A DNA stretch of 64,000 nucleotides from Panacagrimonas perspica (GTDB lineage: Bacteria; Pseudomonadota; Gammaproteobacteria; Nevskiales; Nevskiaceae). Within the stretch, counting starts at the first letter, position 1. Each line of letters starts with the position of its first letter. Shown here one piece after another: positions 28,025 through 36,668 of this stretch. The position numbers and the translations under genes were made by a program. The notes under the pieces are model-generated. The model made no database searches. It was not told the origin of the DNA and saw only the letters and a list, made by a program, of their open reading frames with translations. The stretch spans positions 2,297,534-2,361,533 of the forward strand of contig NZ_SOBT01000008.1 of NCBI RefSeq assembly GCF_004364935.1. The letters are read 5' to 3'.

Positions 28025-28249
28025 TTACAGCCCCGCCTTCCACATCACCAGCTTCACGACTCCGAACACGACGAGCACGAAGGTCGCGGTCAGTGCGATA
28101 CCCAATGCGAGGAATCGCAGCGGACTGCCGCTCGTGAAGTCGCGTTTCCGGTTCCGTGAGCTCTGCACGCCGAAGAACGAGGCCAGCACGCTGCCGATCT
28201 CCTGAAGCAGCGTGGGCCTGCGTGGCGGGGGATTCGGGACTTCAGGCAT
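28025..28249 (-). CDS. DUF2970 small membrane protein
   Basis: 74 residues. The pattern SVLASFFGVQSSRNRKRDF followed by a single membrane helix (FLALGIALTATFVLVVFGVV) is that of DUF2970 proteins, of unknown function, common in beta- and gammaproteobacteria. Start taken at ATG 28249; an upstream ATG at 28288 overlaps the REP element start region and is less likely. Confidence 0.82.
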   Translation of the reverse strand: MPEVPNPPPRRPTLLQEIGSVLASFFGVQSSRNRKRDFTSGSPLRFLALGIALTATFVLVVFGVVKLVMWKAGL

Positions 28250-28289
28250 GGACGTGGAAGATCGAGACCCGGGACGGATCCGCGCCAAT

Positions 28290-28355
28290 GTAGCCCGGAC
28301 GAAGTCCGGGATTGACGCTCGAATGAGACGGCGAGCCGGACTTCGTCCGGGCTAC
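28290..28355. repeat. REP-like inverted repeat, family A copy 1
   Basis: Left arm starts TAGCCCGGACGAAGTCCGGG (28291-28310); right arm is its inverse at 28336-28355, separated by 25 bp. Lies between two minus-strand genes, just behind the DUF2505 stop. Other copies: 49882-49949 and 58146-58213. Confidence 0.92.
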
Positions 28356-28376
28356 GGCACTACGCGAGTCAAAGAC

Positions 28377-28865
28377 TCAATAGTCGAGCACGATCTTTCG
28401 CGACGCCGCCAGATCCCGCTTCGACTTGGCCTTCACGTCCTCCGAAATCGCAGCCTCGATCTTTCCACCGACCAGCGGGATGCCGCAGGTGATGGTCCAG
28501 CTCTGCACGTTGACCGCCTTGCCGTTCTCTTCGATCAGCTTCATGTCCGCGAACATCTTGATCGGCGCGCCCTTGATCTCGATGTCGATGCGGCCCGTGC
28601 GCTTGGCGATGTCCCAGCTGTCCTGCTGCACCATCTTCACGGTGTCGCCCAAGATCTTCTTCGCGACTTCCGGCAGCGGTGCGTCCGACTTCATCACCAG
28701 CCGGTACTTCACCATGCATCGGGCATCGGTCTTCTTCTCTTCGAGAAGCTCGCACTCGATCGCGTTCACGTCCTTGTACTTCCGATCGAAGAATTTCCGG
28801 TCCGAATACATCTTCATCACGGTCTCGGCGGACTGCTCGAAGCTGTGGCGCTCTTCGAATTTCAT
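28377..28865 (-). CDS. DUF2505 family protein
   Basis: 162 residues, beginning MKFEERHSFEQSAETVMKMY and holding the START-like DUF2505 pattern (VQSWTITCGIPLVGGKIE). The fold is a hydrophobic-cavity Bet v1-like domain, so lipid binding is possible; function unknown. ATG 28865 has AGGAG spaced seven bases. It follows the DUF1329 gene on the same strand with a hairpin between them. Confidence 0.85.
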   Translation of the reverse strand: MKFEERHSFEQSAETVMKMYSDRKFFDRKYKDVNAIECELLEEKKTDARCMVKYRLVMKSDAPLPEVAKKILGDTVKMVQQDSWDIAKRTGRIDIEIKGAPIKMFADMKLIEENGKAVNVQSWTITCGIPLVGGKIEAAISEDVKAKSKRDLAASRKIVLDY

Positions 28866-28885
28866 GCGTGGACTCCTGAAATGAA

Positions 28886-28908
28886 ACCGCCGGCACACGG
28901 CCGGCGGT
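28886..28908 (-). terminator. Intercistronic hairpin between DUF1329 and DUF2505 genes
   Basis: Nine-bp stem ACCGCCGGC / GCCGGCGGT, five-base loop, followed on the minus strand by TTTCATTTC. A weak terminator or an mRNA-stabilising hairpin. Confidence 0.55.
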
Positions 28909-28932
28909 CTTGAATCTGAAAGATGCGAGGTC

Positions 28933-30294
28933 CTACTTGGTCGACGACTTCTGCACCGAGGACGACGTGAAGTAGTCGCTCGAGAAGCTCACCGACAAGT
29001 CGTACGGCTTATCTTCGTTGACCGCGGCGGTGATGAAGTAACGGCCCGAGTTGAAGTGGTAGATCACTTCCGGAATCGTCGACGGCGCCAGGATGTTGTA
29101 GGCGAACACCAAGTGCCCTTCCTGGAACTGGTAGAGCTCATCGCGGTTGTCGTAGTCGTCGACGGCCAGGATGTTCCAGGAATCCTCATCGATGTAGAAC
29201 ACGCGCTTCTTGAACGTGTGGCTGGTGCCCGGCCTGATATTGGCTTCCACCACCCAGACACGATGCAGCTCATAACGCGGGATGTCCGGGTTCAGATGCT
29301 TGGGCTTGGCCAGATCCTTGTACTTGACCTTGTTGCCCGCGATCTTGTTCGAGTTGTAAGGCACGACCATCTCGCGCTTGCCGAGCAGCTTCCAGTCGTA
29401 ACGCTCGAGCACGCCGTTGAACATGTCGACCTGATCGTAGAACTGGTGACCGTCGGTGCCTTCGTACGGGTTGTCGCAGCACACCGTCGGCGCGCGGCGG
29501 ATGCGCTTGAGCGCAGGGGTGTAGAGCCATGCCTGGCGGCCACCGGCGCCGGTGCCGGCCTTCTCGTGCACCAGAATGTAGGTGCCCGCGAGGCGCGGCG
29601 GCGCCACGGTCTTCGAGAGGTACTTGAGGAACTCGCCCTCTTCCTTGGTCAGCGGCACCGGCTTCTTGATCGACGCGTAGCCGAAGGTCACGTCTTCGAC
29701 GATCTTGGTGAGCTGGAACTGACCGTCGGGCTGCACGATCATCTGGTTGTTGTAGCGGGTGGCGTTCTCGCCACGCCACTTGAGCTTGTGGTTCCAGATC
29801 GGCTCGGCGCCGGTCTTGGGAATCGGGAACGGGAAACCCAGCTTGCAGTTGTTCGGGTTGTCCGTGCCGATCATCTCGCAGTTGACCGCATTCTCCTTGG
29901 TCGCCGCGTAGATCTCGTCGGGGAACGCGACCACGCGATGGGTCGGGTACACGTTCATCTTGTACGTGTCGTAGCTCGACAGCAGCTTCAGGTGGCCCTT
30001 GGTGAGCTTGTCCTTGTACTGCTCGATGTTCGCCTTGGTGATCGTGTAGATCGGCTTCTCGCCGTCGATCTTCGGATTGTTCGGAAACTCGCCCGACAGC
30101 GGCCCACGCTTGGCGCCCGGTTCCCACGCGGGAATGGTGTTGTCCTTGTTGCCGGCCTTCTCGGCTCCGACCGGCGTCAAGGTCTGGCCCAGCTGGCCCG
30201 CTTCATCGGGTGATACCTTCGCGTGGACGGGAGCTGCGAGTGCGATCAACGCCAGGCTCAGACAAGCGCCGAGCAGATTTTTCTTGTTGTACAT
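28933..30294 (-). CDS. DUF1329 outer-membrane-associated lipid-handling protein
   Basis: 453 residues with a signal peptide ([18 protein letters not shown]). The full-length DUF1329 fold is recognisable ([20 protein letters not shown] near the start, [17 protein letters not shown] in the centre, [16 protein letters not shown] and the [20 protein letters not shown] stretch). Relatives occur with DUF1302 proteins and RND exporters in Pseudomonas-like bacteria and are LolB/LppX-like in part. It is probably periplasmic or outer-membrane bound and handles hydrophobic molecules; no DUF1302 partner is in the window. Confidence 0.9.
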   Translation of the reverse strand: MYNKKNLLGACLSLALIALAAPVHAKVSPDEAGQLGQTLTPVGAEKAGNKDNTIPAWEPGAKRGPLSGEFPNNPKIDGEKPIYTITKANIEQYKDKLTKGHLKLLSSYDTYKMNVYPTHRVVAFPDEIYAATKENAVNCEMIGTDNPNNCKLGFPFPIPKTGAEPIWNHKLKWRGENATRYNNQMIVQPDGQFQLTKIVEDVTFGYASIKKPVPLTKEEGEFLKYLSKTVAPPRLAGTYILVHEKAGTGAGGRQAWLYTPALKRIRRAPTVCCDNPYEGTDGHQFYDQVDMFNGVLERYDWKLLGKREMVVPYNSNKIAGNKVKYKDLAKPKHLNPDIPRYELHRVWVVEANIRPGTSHTFKKRVFYIDEDSWNILAVDDYDNRDELYQFQEGHLVFAYNILAPSTIPEVIYHFNSGRYFITAAVNEDKPYDLSVSFSSDYFTSSSVQKSSTK

Positions 30295-30427
30295 TCGTTT
30301 CTTCTCCTCGAGAAAGCAGCCGCGATGCTTATGGCAGCGCGGACCAATTCTAGCCGTGGTGACCTGTACTCGCGCACGGGTGATATGGTTTCACCATTGT
30401 CCTTGTCGCTGCGCCTACGACGACCCC

Positions 30428-30802
30428 AATGAAGGCATCGTCCTCGCGGGTGGCTCCGGCACCCGGCTTTATTCGCGGACCACGGTGGTTTCCAGGCAAC
30501 TGCTGCCGGTCCACGCCAAGCCGATGATCTACTAGTCGCTCAGCACGTTGCTGCTGGCCGGCGTCCGCGACATCCTGATCATCTCCACGCCCCGCGACAC
30601 TCCCCAATTCGAGGCTCTGTTCGGGGATGGTCGTCACCGGGGCATCTCGTTGCGGTACGCAGTCCGGCCCTCTGCGCATGGACTCGCACAGGCCTTCCCG
30701 AAATGGATCGACGACGCGCCGTTCCAGGCACTGGCCGCCCCACTCGCGAAAAACGGATCCGGGGAGCACCTGCTGTCGTTGCTCGAAAACCAGGTGCCCT
30801 GA
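30428..30802 (+). pseudogene. Decayed glucose-1-phosphate thymidylyltransferase (rmlA)
   Basis: Remnant of the enzyme that makes dTDP-glucose for rhamnose synthesis. From 30434 the frame reads [20 protein letters not shown] and KPMIY, the RmlA nucleotide-binding N-terminus; a TAG stop then replaces the next Tyr codon (30533-30535). The same frame continues [19 protein letters not shown] and then jumps, after HGLAQAF, straight to the C-terminal sequence [21 protein letters not shown] base is also missing in the second codon, so the ATG at 30428 is out of frame. Roughly 170 central codons are deleted. It lies beside tRNA-Pro, and no other rml gene is present. Confidence 0.9.
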
Positions 30803-30827
30803 AGACGGCGCGGTTTCGACGCGCACA

Positions 30828-30853
30828 AAAAAGGCCGCTTTCGCGGCCTTTTT
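30828..30853 (-). terminator. Terminator of the tRNA-Pro transcript
   Basis: Stem AAAAAGGCCGC / GCGGCCTTTTT with loop TTTC; on the minus strand it sits 11 bp beyond the tRNA 3' end and ends in a run of T's. Confidence 0.88.
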
Positions 30854-30862
30854 CGATACTGA

Positions 30863-30940
<78 letters not shown>

Positions 30941-31012
30941 AAACTGTTTGACGGGTTTCGTCCCGCGTTGAGCGGGCCGCGATGATACCGGCAGGCCGCC
31001 GGAACGGAAAGC

Positions 31013-31423
31013 TCAGCGCAACAACTTCAGCAGCGATTCGAGTTCGTCGCGCACCTGGCGGATCTGCGCGCTGCGTGCAGCGACCGGCTCGAGATGCGGA
31101 GAATTGGCGGACGGCGCTGCCAGGACGGTCTCGGGAATGTCGCTACCGAGCTTGAGCTGGTCCCTCAAACGCTGACGCGCGCCGCCGATCGTGAAACCTT
31201 CTGCGTAAAGCAGGCTGCGGATGCGGCGCACCATCACCACATCCTCGTGCTGGTAGTAGCGACGGTTGCCGCGGCGCTTCACCGGCTTGAGCTGAGGAAA
31301 TTCCTGCTCCCAGTAACGCAGCACATGCGGCTTGACCTGGCAGAGATCGGCGACCTCGCCGATGGCGAAGTACCGCTTGCGAGGAATCGCGGGCAGTTCG
31401 ATGGGTGCTTCAATCGCTTGCAT
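31013..31423 (-). CDS. MerR-family regulator downstream of ihfA
   Basis: 136 residues. N-terminal winged helix [21 protein letters not shown] with [20 protein letters not shown] and DVVMVRRI; short C-terminal helix for dimerisation. It overlaps the end of ihfA by 14 bases and forms part of the same transcript. This small MerR protein is conserved next to ihfA in many gammaproteobacteria; its target is unknown. Confidence 0.92.
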   Translation of the reverse strand: MQAIEAPIELPAIPRKRYFAIGEVADLCQVKPHVLRYWEQEFPQLKPVKRRGNRRYYQHEDVVMVRRIRSLLYAEGFTIGGARQRLRDQLKLGSDIPETVLAAPSANSPHLEPVAARSAQIRQVRDELESLLKLLR

Positions 31424-31703
31424 CGAGCTCCACCCTCAAACGCAATTTCTGACCCGGACGGAAAGTGACGACGCGGCGTGCGGAAATGGGAATTTCCTCG
31501 CCGGTCTTCGGATTTCGTCCAGGACGCTGGTTCTTGCTGCGCAGCTCGAAGTTCCCGAAGCCGGACAGCTTTACTTCTTCGCCCGCCTCGAGGCGTCCGC
31601 GAATCTCCTCGAAGAAGAGGTCCACGAACTCCTTGGCCTCACGCTTGTTGAGGCCCAGTTCGTCGAACAGTGCTTCTGAAAGTTCGGCCTTGGTCAACGC
31701 CAC
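31410..31703 (-). CDS. ihfA: Integration host factor subunit alpha
   Basis: 97-residue HU/IHF-fold protein that with IhfB bends DNA sharply. Clear family landmarks are [40 protein letters not shown] with the intercalating proline in the arm, and [13 protein letters not shown]. It follows pheT by 27 bp, the classical order. IHF is also the architectural helper of sigma-54 promoters such as the one proposed at 55532. Confidence 0.98.
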   Translation of the reverse strand: MALTKAELSEALFDELGLNKREAKEFVDLFFEEIRGRLEAGEEVKLSGFGNFELRSKNQRPGRNPKTGEEIPISARRVVTFRPGQKLRLRVELDASD

Positions 31704-31730
31704 GATTTCGTATCCCCACTGCGGGTCGGG

Positions 31731-34094
31731 TCAGCTTCGCCCGGATGCCCCCAATTTTTCTGCCACCTCGGCGTTGATGCGTGCCATCGCCGAGTCGATC
31801 TCCACGTCCGTCAGGGTGCGCGAGTAGTCTTGGAAAATCAAGCCTAAAGCCATGCTTTTGAAGGTAGTCCCGAGATTTTCCCCGCGGTACACGTCGAACA
31901 CGAAGACGTCCCGCAGCGACGGCGGCGCGGCCGCGCGGACAGCTTCCTGCAAGGTTCCGAGAGAAATCGACTCAGGGACAACCAGTGCCAGATCGCGCCG
32001 GGAGGCCGGAAATTCCGGCACCGGCCGGGCCCGGGGCACCTCGGTACGCTGCAGAACTGTTGCTGACAGTTCAAATACCAGCGCACTCGATGGCAGGCCC
32101 AGATCCGTCACCAGCGCCGGGTGCAACTCGCCGATCCAGCCGGCCGCCTGGCCGTCGCAGCTGATGCGTGCGCTGCGACCGGGATGCAGCGCCGGGTGCT
32201 CCGCCGCTTCGAACCGGAAATCCTCCGGGCGCCCGAACAGGGCCTGCACCTCGGCCTTCAGGTCGTAGAAGTCCGACCCGCGCGCCTTGGCGCCCCACTG
32301 TTCCGGCAGCGCCGGGCCTGCGATCAGTCCGGCAATGCGCGGAGTCTCGGCAATGGCTCCTTCCACGCGGGTGAAGCACACGCCTGCCTCGAACAACCGC
32401 AGCCGCGGCATCTGGCGGGCGTGGTTGTAGCGCCAGGCGTCGAGCAGGCCGCACCAGAGCGTCGACCGCATCAGCGCAAGGTTGTCGGCGATCGGGTTGT
32501 CCAGCGGGATGGCCACCGCGTCGGGCGCCAGCCGCTCCTGCACCGCACGGTCGGCGAACGCCAGCGAGATGATCTCCTGCCAGCCGCGCGCCGCCAGGAT
32601 GTTCTTCAGCGAAGCCAGGCTGCGCTGCGATTCGCTCGGCCGTCCGGGCGCGATGCGCGCGGCGTAGGGCTTGGCGGGAATCCGGTCGTAGCCGAACAGG
32701 CGCGCAACCTCTTCGATCAGATCCGCCTCGATGCGCAGGTCGTAGCGCCAGCTCGGAACCTGCGTCGACCAGGTGCCGCCGACTTCGTTGCGCGTCGTGA
32801 TGCTCAGCCGCGCCAGCAGGGCCTCGACGTCCTTGGCCGCGATGTCCTGGCCCAGCAGCTTGTTGAGCCGCGCATGCCGAAGCTTCACGCGCACTTCCGG
32901 CAACGGCCGACCGGTGAAGGTCACCGGGCCCGCCTCACCACCGCAGATCTGCGCGGTCAGCTCCGTTGCACGTTCCAGCGCGGCGCGCTGCAGCTCCGGG
33001 TCCACGCCACGTTCGAAGCGGTACAGCGCGTCCGACGCCAGCTTGTGGCGCCGGCCGGTACCGGCCACGGCGTTCATCGCGAAGCAGGCGCTTTCGAAGA
33101 ACACGCGCGTCGTCGAACCGGACACCGCCGTCGAGGCACCGCCCATGACGCCCGCGAGCGCAACCGGTCCGCTGTCGTCGCAGATCAGCAGCTCGTTATT
33201 GTTGAGTTCGACCGGCTGGTCGTTCAGAAGGGTGAGCGACTCGCCGGCCTTGGCGCGACGAACCCGCACCGTACCGACCAGACGCGATGCGTCGAACGCG
33301 TGCATCGGCTGGCCGAGTTCCATCATCACGTAGTTGGTGACGTCGACCAGCGGCTGGATGCTGCGGATGCCGCTACGGCGCAGGCGCTCGCGCATCGCGT
33401 CCGGCGTGCGCGCACGTGCATTCAGGCCGTACATCACGCGGCCCGCGTAGGCCGAACAATCCGCCGGGCTCTCGATCTCCACCGAGTGGCGGTGCTCACC
33501 GACGACGACGGCCTGCTTCGCGCGCGGCCGCGTCACGTTCACGCCATACAGCGCCGCCACTTCACGCGCCAGGCCCACAACCGACAGGCAGTCGCCGCGA
33601 TTGGGCGTGATCTCGAGGTTCAGGATCTTGTCGTCGAGCGCCAGATGCTTCTCGATCGGGGTGCCGGGACGCGCGTCGGCATCGAGTTCCAGCAAGCCTT
33701 CGGATTTCTCGGCCAGGCCCAGCTCGGAGGCCGAGCACAGCATGCCGGCCGACTCCACGCCGCGCAGCGCGGACGCCTTGATCTCCAGGCCGCCGGGCAG
33801 ACGGGCGCCCGGCAAGGCCACGGGCGCCACCATGCCGGCGCGCGCGTTCGCGGCGCCGCAGACGATCGTCGATTTGGCGCTCGCGCCTACATCGACCTCG
33901 CACACGCGCAGCCGCTCGGCGTTGGGATGCGGCGCGATCGACACGATGCGACCCACGACGACGCCACGCGGCAACTCGGCGCAGACGGGTTCGATCTCCA
34001 GCTCCAGACCGCCCATCACCAAGCGTTCGGCGATCTGCTCGATGGTCGCGGACGGATTCACCCACTCGCGCAACCACTGTTCCGAAAGTTTCAT
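31731..34094 (-). CDS. pheT: Phenylalanyl-tRNA synthetase beta subunit
   Basis: 787 residues. Order of domains: N-terminal tRNA-binding EMAP/OB domain (VVVGRIVSIAPHPNAERLRV), B3/B4 editing region (YVMMELGQPMHAFDA), B5, the inactive synthetase-like core and the C-terminal anticodon-binding RRM-like domain (EFPASRRDLALVVPE). It forms the alpha2-beta2 enzyme with PheS, 10 bp upstream. Confidence 0.98.
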   Translation of the reverse strand: MKLSEQWLREWVNPSATIEQIAERLVMGGLELEIEPVCAELPRGVVVGRIVSIAPHPNAERLRVCEVDVGASAKSTIVCGAANARAGMVAPVALPGARLPGGLEIKASALRGVESAGMLCSASELGLAEKSEGLLELDADARPGTPIEKHLALDDKILNLEITPNRGDCLSVVGLAREVAALYGVNVTRPRAKQAVVVGEHRHSVEIESPADCSAYAGRVMYGLNARARTPDAMRERLRRSGIRSIQPLVDVTNYVMMELGQPMHAFDASRLVGTVRVRRAKAGESLTLLNDQPVELNNNELLICDDSGPVALAGVMGGASTAVSGSTTRVFFESACFAMNAVAGTGRRHKLASDALYRFERGVDPELQRAALERATELTAQICGGEAGPVTFTGRPLPEVRVKLRHARLNKLLGQDIAAKDVEALLARLSITTRNEVGGTWSTQVPSWRYDLRIEADLIEEVARLFGYDRIPAKPYAARIAPGRPSESQRSLASLKNILAARGWQEIISLAFADRAVQERLAPDAVAIPLDNPIADNLALMRSTLWCGLLDAWRYNHARQMPRLRLFEAGVCFTRVEGAIAETPRIAGLIAGPALPEQWGAKARGSDFYDLKAEVQALFGRPEDFRFEAAEHPALHPGRSARISCDGQAAGWIGELHPALVTDLGLPSSALVFELSATVLQRTEVPRARPVPEFPASRRDLALVVPESISLGTLQEAVRAAAPPSLRDVFVFDVYRGENLGTTFKSMALGLIFQDYSRTLTDVEIDSAMARINAEVAEKLGASGRS

Positions 34095-34104
34095 GGCGTC
34101 AGAC

Positions 34105-35133
34105 TCAGGCGAACTGCTGCAGGAAGCGCAGGTCGTTGTTGAAGAACAGGCGCAGATCGTCGACGCCGTAGCGCAGCATCGTCAGGCGCTCCACGCCCAT
34201 GCCGAAGGCGTAGCCGGTGTATCGCTCGGGGTCGAGGCCGACGGCCTCGAACACCTTCGGGTGCACCATTCCGCAGCCCAGCAACTCGAGCCAGCGGCCC
34301 GGATGGTCAGGTCCTTTCGAGGGATCGCGCCAGCGCATGTGCACGTCGGCGCCCGGCTCCACGAACGGGAAATACGAGGGGCGGAACAGCGCCTCCACAT
34401 CCTGTTCGAAGAAGCGCGACAGGAACGTCTGCAGGTCGTACTTGAGGTCGGCGAAGCTGACGTCCTCGGCCACGTACAGACCTTCGACCTGATGAAACAT
34501 CGGGCTGTGCGTGCGATCGGAATCGACGCGATATACGCGGCCGGGACAGATGATGCGGATCGGCGGCGTGCGGCCCGACTTCACGACGTTCTGCATCGTG
34601 CGGATCTGCACCGGGCTGGTGTGCGTGCGCAGCACGCGCGCGCCGTTCTCCACGTAGAACGTGTCCTGCATCGCGCGGGCGGGATGCAGTTCGGGAATGT
34701 TCAACGCGCCGAAATTGTGGAAGTCGTCCTCGATCTCGGGTCCGTCCATCGTCTCGAAGCCGAGCTCGTTGAACAGGCGCTCGATGCGGTTGAGCGTGCG
34801 CGTCAGCGGATGCAGACCGCCGACGCCTTCGCCGCGTCCCGGCAAGGTCACGTCGAGGGTCTCGCTGGCGAGCTTCGCCGCCAGCTCCTTGCGCGCCAGC
34901 TGCACACCGCGATGCGATAACGCCGTGGTGACCAGCTCCTTGACGCGGTTCACGCGATCACCGAAAGCCTTGCGTTCCTCGGGCGCCATGCCGCCCAGCT
35001 GCTTGAGCAGTTCGGTGACGCGGCCCTTCTTGCCGAGGTAATTGACTCGCAGCTGCTCGAGATCGCGGCTATCCGGCGCGGCTGAAATCTCGGCCAGCGC
35101 GGCCTGCTGGATCGCGTCGAGTGATTCGCTCAT
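34105..35133 (-). CDS. pheS: Phenylalanyl-tRNA synthetase alpha subunit
   Basis: 342 residues with the class II core: motif 1 helix, motif 2 region [19 protein letters not shown], and motif 3 [18 protein letters not shown]. The N-terminal ~85 residues are the tRNA-binding coiled coil. Translated before pheT in the same operon; a hairpin just before the start may attenuate it. Confidence 0.98.
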   Translation of the reverse strand: MSESLDAIQQAALAEISAAPDSRDLEQLRVNYLGKKGRVTELLKQLGGMAPEERKAFGDRVNRVKELVTTALSHRGVQLARKELAAKLASETLDVTLPGRGEGVGGLHPLTRTLNRIERLFNELGFETMDGPEIEDDFHNFGALNIPELHPARAMQDTFYVENGARVLRTHTSPVQIRTMQNVVKSGRTPPIRIICPGRVYRVDSDRTHSPMFHQVEGLYVAEDVSFADLKYDLQTFLSRFFEQDVEALFRPSYFPFVEPGADVHMRWRDPSKGPDHPGRWLELLGCGMVHPKVFEAVGLDPERYTGYAFGMGVERLTMLRYGVDDLRLFFNNDLRFLQQFA

Positions 35134-35137
35134 GGAC

Positions 35138-35184
35138 TTCCCAGAAACAAGGAAGGGAAGCGGCGCAGCGCGCAGCTTCCCTTC
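35138..35184 (-). promoter_or_regulatory. Hairpin in the rplT-pheS spacer, possible attenuator
   Basis: On the minus strand a perfect 10-bp stem GAAGGGAAGC / GCTTCCCTTC (35152-35161 and 3575-84 offset, i.e. 35175-35184) is followed by CTTGTTTCTG just before pheS. Escherichia coli pheST has its attenuator at this place; I see no clear Phe-rich leader peptide, so the mechanism is open. Confidence 0.5.
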
Positions 35185-35228
35185 GTGACTCGTGCCCGCC
35201 GCGATCTACACGGCGGATCGTGCGTCGA

Positions 35229-35585
35229 TTACGCCAGGGCCGCTTTCGCCTTCTCCACCAGCGCGGCAAACGCCGGCTTGTCGTGGATGGCGATATCGGA
35301 CAGGACCTTGCGATCCAGCGTGATGCCGGCCTTGCTCATGCCGTTGATGAAACGGCTGTACGACAGGCCCAGCTCGTTGGTCGCGGCGTTGATGCGCTGG
35401 ATCCAGAGCGCGCGGAACTCGCGCTTCTTGACGCGGCGATCGCGGTACGCGTACTGACCGGACTTGATGACCTGCTGCTTGGCGGCGCGGTAGACGCGCG
35501 ACTTCGCGCCCTGGTAACCCTTCGCCTTGTTGAGCAGCTTCTTGTGACGCGCGCGGGCGGTGACGCCTCTCTTGACTCGTGCCAT
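35229..35585 (-). CDS. rplT: 50S ribosomal protein L20
   Basis: 118 residues, strongly basic, with the L20 pattern [36 protein letters not shown] and [17 protein letters not shown]. It binds 23S rRNA early in 50S assembly and in gammaproteobacteria represses its own operon. Twelve bases separate it from rpmI. Confidence 0.98.
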   Translation of the reverse strand: MARVKRGVTARARHKKLLNKAKGYQGAKSRVYRAAKQQVIKSGQYAYRDRRVKKREFRALWIQRINAATNELGLSYSRFINGMSKAGITLDRKVLSDIAIHDKPAFAALVEKAKAALA

Positions 35586-35597
35586 GTGCGATTCTCC

Positions 35598-35795
35598 TTA
35601 GGCGTAGGGCAACATCTTGTTGACTTCCTTCACGTCGGAGCCCGAGATCTGGGCTTCGCCGCGCAGCTGGCGGATACGCTTTGCCGGCTTCTTCGTCAGG
35701 ATGTGGCGCTTGTGGGAATGGCCTCGCTTGTAGCCGCCTTTCCCGGTCTTGGAGAAGCGCTTGGCAGCGCTCTTGACCGTCTTCATCTTGGGCAT
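35598..35795 (-). CDS. rpmI: 50S ribosomal protein L35
   Basis: 65 residues, [20 protein letters not shown] onward with [18 protein letters not shown], a standard L35. The start has a GGAG-type site. It lies 203 bp from infC, wider than usual, and the spacer holds an inverted repeat. Confidence 0.97.
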   Translation of the reverse strand: MPKMKTVKSAAKRFSKTGKGGYKRGHSHKRHILTKKPAKRIRQLRGEAQISGSDVKEVNKMLPYA

Positions 35796-35899
35796 TGGAA
35801 CTCCTTCCCGGTTGTGCCGGGTCTTGAATGGCCGACTTCACAACCCGCCCGGGGCGCTTGTCGGGCCCGCGACGACCGTCGCGGGACTTCGGTTTGCCT

Positions 35900-35991
35900 G
35901 TAGCAGGGGCGTGAGCCCCGACCACAAGCCTTGAATCAGCGGTTGCTCAAACCAACTGCGAGCGACCGGTCGGGGCTGTCGCCCCTGCTAC
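35900..35991. repeat. REP-like inverted repeat in the infC-rpmI spacer (family B)
   Basis: 24-bp arms at 35900-35923 (beginning GTAGCAGGGGCG) and 35968-35991 that match as inverse copies at 22 of 24 positions, spaced 44 bp. The same type, with GGAGCGGC variants, is very common in Lysobacter/Stenotrophomonas-like genomes. Confidence 0.85.
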
Positions 35992-35998
35992 AAAATGC

Positions 35999-36517
35999 TT
36001 AGTGCTTCTTGGCGCCGAGCACCATGACCGCCTGGCGCCCTTCCATCTTGGGATGCTGCTCGACGACGGCCAGTTCGGCCAGATCGCCCTTCACCCGATC
36101 CATCACGCGCATACCCAGTTCCTGGTGCGCCATCTCGCGACCGCGGTAGCGAATCGTGACCTTGACCTTGTCGCCCTCTTCCAGGAAGCGCGTCATGTTG
36201 CGCAGCTTGGTCTGGTAGTCGGCTTCCTCGGTCGTGGGTCGGAACTTCACTTCCTTGACCTCGATCTGCTTCTGCTTCCTCTTGGCGGCGTGCTGTGCCT
36301 TGTCCTTCTGGTACAGGTACTTGCCGTAATCCATGATCTTGCAGACCGGCGGGTCCGCGTTGGGCGAGACCTCCACCAGATCGAGCTCCGACTCGGCCGC
36401 CTTGGCGATCGCGTCGCGGGTCATCATGATGCCGACCATCTCGCCATCGGCGCCGATCACGCGGACGCGTCCGGCCGTGATCTGCTCGTTGCGCCGGTCT
36501 TCACGTTCTTGGGCGAT
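35999..36517 (-). CDS. infC: Translation initiation factor IF-3 (AUC start)
   Basis: 172 residues. The first ATG in frame (36460) would cut off the conserved N-terminus; reading back gives [20 protein letters not shown], the true IF-3 start. It begins at ATC 36517, preceded at eight bases by AGGAG (36526-36530 on the minus strand). Rare non-AUG starts are the family's autoregulation device: IF-3 rejects them. Later landmarks are [20 protein letters not shown] and [15 protein letters not shown]. thrS, normally adjacent upstream, is missing and replaced by an efflux operon. Confidence 0.95.
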   Translation of the reverse strand: MAQEREDRRNEQITAGRVRVIGADGEMVGIMMTRDAIAKAAESELDLVEVSPNADPPVCKIMDYGKYLYQKDKAQHAAKRKQKQIEVKEVKFRPTTEEADYQTKLRNMTRFLEEGDKVKVTIRYRGREMAHQELGMRVMDRVKGDLAELAVVEQHPKMEGRQAVMVLGAKKH

Positions 36518-36572
36518 GCTGCAATCTCCTGCGAATTCCTGGGCTGCCGCAATTCAAAGCGGACAGACAAGC

Positions 36573-36593
36573 AAAGCCCGCGAGGCGGGCTTT
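36573..36593. terminator. Hairpin between infC and the macB-like gene
   Basis: Nine-bp stem AAAGCCCGC / GCGGGCTTT with a three-base loop. T-tracts are poor on both strands, so termination of the upstream efflux operon is likely but not strong. Confidence 0.55.
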
Positions 36594-36668
36594 GGGGCGG
36601 CCATCATAGGCAGGCAGGGCCCGAAGCTCAATAGGAACAGCCCCCTGAGACCCCATTGCCGTACGGCC

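Noticed and set aside
30428-30802. Two small real genes (30077-30535 and 30548-30802)
   Set aside because: Both are parts of one rmlA reading frame split by a stop codon and an internal deletion.
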